A stretch of 64,000 bases of DNA from contig DASSKL010000071.1 in the NCBI GenBank assembly GCA_035690485.1, forward strand, positions 31,453 through 95,452. The letters are read 5' to 3'. The DNA is from Mycobacteriales bacterium (GTDB lineage: Bacteria > Actinomycetota > Actinomycetes > JAFAQI01 > DASSKL01). Both the position numbers and the translations under genes were made by a program. Each line of letters starts with the position of its first letter. Position 1 is the stretch's first letter. A model generated the notes under the pieces. That model made no database searches. It worked only from the letters and a program-made list of their open reading frames with translations, and had not been told where the DNA came from. This document shows, piece after piece, positions 61,392 through 64,000 of the stretch.

Positions 61392-61398
61392 CGCGCGC

Positions 61399-63117
61399 AT
61401 GACGTTGACCTCAGAATCGACTCCGGCCATGTCGCTCGACGACGTGGTCGCCACGCTCACCGCGCCCGGCCAGACCTTCGAGATGGTCGACGAGGACATC
61501 CGCGGGGTCCGGCTGCGCACGTGGAAGAACGCCCCGGCCAACCTGCGCCAGCTGCTCGAGCTGTCGCGGCTGCACGGCGACGCGACGTTCCTCGTCTACG
61601 AGGACGAGCGGACGACGTTCGAGGAGCACTTCCGCCAGGTGGCGACGATGGCGCACCGGCTGGTCGACCGCTACGGCGTGCGCAAGGGCGACCGGGTCGC
61701 GATCGTGATGCGCAACTTCCCGGAGTGGTCCGTCGCATTCTGGGCGGCCGCCGCCGTGGGCGCTGTCGTCGTCCCGCTCAACGCGTGGTGGACCGCACCC
61801 GAGCTGGTCTACGGCCTGCGCGACTCGGGCTCGAAGGTGGTCTTCCTCGACGGCGAGCGGACGGAACGCCTGCGCGACGAGCTGCCCGGGCTGGGACTGA
61901 CCGCGGCCATCGTCGTACGTCCCGAAGGTCCGGTCCCCGACGGCGTCGAGCGCTACGACGACGTGCTGGGCGAGGTCGTGGCCGACGCGACGCTGCCCGA
62001 CGTGGAGCTCGCGCCAGAGGACGACTCGACGATCTTCTACACGTCGGGGACGACCGGCGAGCCGAAGGGCGCGCTCGGCACCCACCGCAACATCTGCGGC
62101 AACCTCATCAGCCTGGCCTACGGCGCGACCGCGGGCGCGCTGCGGCTGGGCAGCGACCCGGCGGCCGCTCCGTCCGACGGGTCGCAGCGGGCCTACCTGC
62201 TGTCGGTGCCGTTCTTCCACGCGACCGGCTGCCACTCGATCCTCGTCGCCAACCTGGCCAGCGGCGGCAAGCTCGTGATCATGTACAAGTGGAATGCCGA
62301 GCGGGCGCTCGAGCTGATCGAGCGCGAGCGCGTCACGACGTTCGGCGGGGTGCCGACGATGGTGTGGCAGGTGCTCCAGTCGCCCGACTTCGGCTCCCGT
62401 GACATCTCCAGCGTGCAGAGCGTCGGCTACGGCGGCGCCCCGGCCCCGCCGGAGCTCGTCCGGCGGATCGAGGAGCTGCTCCCCGGCCGGGTGCCGTCCA
62501 ACGGCTACGGCCTCACCGAGACCTCGTCGGTCACCACGATGAACTCCGGCATCGACTACCTGCGCAAGCCCGACAGCGTCGGCCGCGCGGTGCCGGTCGT
62601 CGACTGCAAGGTGGTCGACCCGTCCGGTGAGGAGCTGCCACTGGGCGAGGTCGGCGAGCTCTGGATCAAGGGGCCCAACGTCGTCAAGGGCTACTGGAAC
62701 AAGCCGGAGGCCACCGCGGCCGCGATCACCGACGGCTGGCTGCACTCGGGTGACCTGGCGCGGATGGACGACGAGGGCTTCGTCTACATCGTCGACCGGG
62801 CGAAGGACATGCTGATCCGCGGCGGCGAGAACATCTACTGCGCCGAGGTCGAGGCCGCGTTGTTCGAGCATCCCGCCGTCTATGACGCTGCTGTCATCGG
62901 GATCCCGCACCAGGTGCTCGGCGAGGAGGTCGGCGCGGTGGTGCGGCTCGCCCCCGGTGCGACAGCGACCCAGATGGATCTGCAGCAGCACGTCGCCGAG
63001 CGGCTCGCGGCGTTCAAGGTGCCGGTGCAGGTCTGGTTCTTCGACGAGGAGCTGCCGCGCAACCCGGCGGGCAAGGTGCTCAAGCGCGAGCTGCGCGAGC
63101 AGGTGCTCGGCGCCTGA
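61399..63117 (+). CDS. Acyl-CoA synthetase (FadD-type AMP-dependent ligase)
   Basis: The product is 572 residues and alignably matches the ligase at 13327-15048 along its whole length, with the same LTAPGQ..FE N-terminus, TIFYTSGTTGEPKG near residue 210, NGYGLTETSSVTT, GWLHSGDLARMDDEG and PAGKVLKRELRE. It probably activates a related acid for CoA-dependent breakdown. It stands 35 nt after the AurF-like gene; a leaderless promoter (61386-61391) may also drive it alone. The 3' end converges on bpa 3 nt away. Confidence 0.93.
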   Translation: MTLTSESTPAMSLDDVVATLTAPGQTFEMVDEDIRGVRLRTWKNAPANLRQLLELSRLHGDATFLVYEDERTTFEEHFRQVATMAHRLVDRYGVRKGDRVAIVMRNFPEWSVAFWAAAAVGAVVVPLNAWWTAPELVYGLRDSGSKVVFLDGERTERLRDELPGLGLTAAIVVRPEGPVPDGVERYDDVLGEVVADATLPDVELAPEDDSTIFYTSGTTGEPKGALGTHRNICGNLISLAYGATAGALRLGSDPAAAPSDGSQRAYLLSVPFFHATGCHSILVANLASGGKLVIMYKWNAERALELIERERVTTFGGVPTMVWQVLQSPDFGSRDISSVQSVGYGGAPAPPELVRRIEELLPGRVPSNGYGLTETSSVTTMNSGIDYLRKPDSVGRAVPVVDCKVVDPSGEELPLGEVGELWIKGPNVVKGYWNKPEATAAAITDGWLHSGDLARMDDEGFVYIVDRAKDMLIRGGENIYCAEVEAALFEHPAVYDAAVIGIPHQVLGEEVGAVVRLAPGATATQMDLQQHVAERLAAFKVPVQVWFFDEELPRNPAGKVLKRELREQVLGA

Positions 63118-63120
63118 GCC

Positions 63121-63546
63121 TCACAGGTAGTGGCCGAAGCCCGGCGGCTGCTCCTGCTGCTCGCTCTGCGCGGTCGGGAGGCCGGGCGGCGGTTGCAGCC
63201 GCTGCAGCTGCAGCGAGGTCTGTACGCCGTTGAACAACCCGGTCAGCCAGCCGACGAGCTGGGCGTGCGCGATCCGCAGCTCCTCGGTCGACGGCGTGGT
63301 GCTGTCGTCGGCGAGCGGGAGCTCGAGCCGCGCCAGCTCCTGCTGCAGGGGCGGCTCGACCGCATCGCAGATCTCCTTCAGTGCGCGCTGCCGGGTCGCC
63401 CGCAGGCGCTCCCGCGACTCCTCGTCGAGCGGCAGCTCGCGCATCTCGTCGAGAAGGCCGCGCAGCATGCCGGCCATGCGCACCAGCCGGGCCGGATCGT
63501 CGGTCGTGCTCGCGATCGGGCTCGGCGCCGCCGGTTGGTCGCTCAT
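63121..63546 (-). CDS. bpa: Bacterial proteasome activator (Bpa/PafE)
   Basis: The product is 141 residues. It is helix-rich, with LVRMAGMLRGLLDEMRELPL, RLRATRQRALKEICDAVEP and LVGWLTGLFNGVQTSLQLQ, and ends GFGHYL. This matches the C-terminal GxYL motif of the activator that opens the 20S proteasome gate without ATP (Rv3780 type); here His stands where Gln usually does. RBS GGGG lies upstream of ATG 63546. It is 37 nt downstream of the P450 gene in the same direction. The proteasome genes are not in the window. Confidence 0.9.
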   Translation of the reverse strand: MSDQPAAPSPIASTTDDPARLVRMAGMLRGLLDEMRELPLDEESRERLRATRQRALKEICDAVEPPLQQELARLELPLADDSTTPSTEELRIAHAQLVGWLTGLFNGVQTSLQLQRLQPPPGLPTAQSEQQEQPPGFGHYL

Positions 63547-63583
63547 GCCGAACCCCTGCCCGCTCCCTCTCCGGGCAAGCGCA

Positions 63584-64000
63584 TCAGGTGGCCGGGGTCC
63601 ACTGGGCGGGCAGGTGCTTGATGCCGTTGATGAACGACGAGCGCAGCCGGTCGGGCTCACCGGCCGCGTGGATGTCGGGCATCCGGCGGAACAGCTCGCG
63701 GAACATCACCGTGATCTCCCGACGCGCCAGGTGGGCCCCCAGGCAGAAGTGCGGGCCGGGCCCGCCGAAGCCGACGTGGGGGTTCGGGTCGCGGGTGATG
63801 TCGAAGCGCAACGGGTCGGTGAAGACCTCCTCGTCACGATCCGCCGACCAGTAGTAGAGGAGGACCTTGTCACCCTCCTTGAGCTCGTGACCGCCCTCGA
63901 GGGTGTAGTCGCGGGTGACCGAGCGGCGCATCCAGGCGACGGGTGAGGCGTAGCGCACGATCTCCTCGACCGCCGTCGGCGCGTAGCGCTCGAAGTCGGA
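63584..64000 (-). CDS. Cytochrome P450, C-terminal part (5' end outside window)
   Basis: The last 138 residues are present; the gene starts beyond the right edge. The ExxR helix begins in EEIVRYASPV near the edge, and the heme-binding loop is FGGPGPHFCLG with the Cys codon at 63743-63745. HVGFGG and ANLARREI-like AHLARREITVMF resemble the actinobacterial CYP124/CYP125/CYP142 group, which oxidises steroid side chains or branched fatty acids, but family assignment from this part is tentative. bpa lies 37 nt downstream. Confidence 0.88.
   Translation of the reverse strand, partial: SDFERYAPTAVEEIVRYASPVAWMRRSVTRDYTLEGGHELKEGDKVLLYYWSADRDEEVFTDPLRFDITRDPNPHVGFGGPGPHFCLGAHLARREITVMFRELFRRMPDIHAAGEPDRLRSSFINGIKHLPAQWTPAT

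Overview
The window is very GC-rich, gene-dense DNA with third-position GC bias, GTG starts, many 1-40 nt gene spacings and 4-nt stop/start overlaps. This fits a high-GC actinomycete chromosome. The strongest support is the block pncB / clpS / DUF2017 / mec / cysO / cysM / murI / metallo-beta-lactamase / rph / rdgB (52.4-59.4 kb). It follows the order of Mycobacterium tuberculosis Rv1330c-Rv1341, apart from genes missing here. A bacterial proteasome activator (bpa) near the right edge also points to a proteasome-bearing actinobacterium. I cannot name a genus. I saw no insertion sequence, phage gene, integrase or CRISPR array, and no gene-free stretch longer than 300 bases.

Layout. 1-7.5 kb (minus): three exported-protein genes in one direction, a parallel beta-helix protein with a TIG-like end, a very long subtilisin-like protein with FG-GAP repeats and a C-terminal membrane anchor, and a ceramidase-like protein cut by the left edge. 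7.7-15.0 kb: a Baeyer-Villiger monooxygenase fused to an esterase, a progesterone-5beta-reductase-like SDR, an SMP-30/gluconolactonase protein, an enoyl-CoA hydratase and an acyl-CoA ligase. Together these look like a route that opens a cyclic (en)one and feeds it to beta-oxidation. 15.0-20.6 kb: a MerR regulator diverging from a DHA2 drug exporter under two matching MerR-type promoters, then a PhzF-like protein, an enoyl-CoA hydratase and a second DHA2 exporter. 20.6-24.9 kb (minus): isocitrate lyase/PEP mutase family enzyme, DedA protein, and two lipoproteins (DUF3048; dimethylformamidase large-subunit-like).

25.0-29.8 kb (plus): SRPBCC protein overlapping a Cys-type sulfatase, a large secreted orphan, a PRC-barrel protein and a 54-residue membrane protein. 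29.9-33.5 kb (minus): a thiamine-diphosphate enzyme of the pyruvate oxidase type and an MFS transporter with a long soluble loop. 33.6-38.9 kb (plus): MFS transporter, L-2-hydroxyglutarate oxidase, secreted GH25 lysozyme with three tandem repeats, and pirin. 39-45.3 kb (plus): MMPL transporter, enoyl-CoA hydratase, acyl-CoA ligase, alpha/beta hydrolase and a VOC protein, a second lipid/acyl-CoA cluster. 45.3-48.4 kb (minus): DksA-like zinc-finger protein, pentapeptide-repeat protein, VOC protein and MFS transporter. 48.4-52.4 kb (plus): SpoU-type RNA methyltransferase, aldose epimerase-like protein, RsbW-type ATPase and acyl-CoA ligase. 52.4-59.5 kb: the conserved housekeeping block, ending in an odd tRNA gene. 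59.6-64 kb: a TetR regulator diverging from an AurF-like di-iron oxygenase and an acyl-CoA ligase, then bpa and a cytochrome P450 cut by the right edge.

Two themes recur. One is repeated acyl-CoA chemistry: four acyl-CoA ligases and three crotonase-fold enzymes, each set beside an oxygenase or a transporter, suggesting broad use of lipids, steroids or terpenoids. The other is apparent leaderless transcription: a TANNNT -10 box 6-7 nt before an ATG/GTG start at mec, murI, pncB, a VOC gene, an ECH gene, a FadD gene, the RsbW-like gene and the TetR gene, and analogous spacing at both MerR promoters. The most unusual items are a class-I tRNA with a leucine (UAG) anticodon that overlaps the rdgB stop, and the monooxygenase-esterase fusion with a Tyr in place of the signature His.
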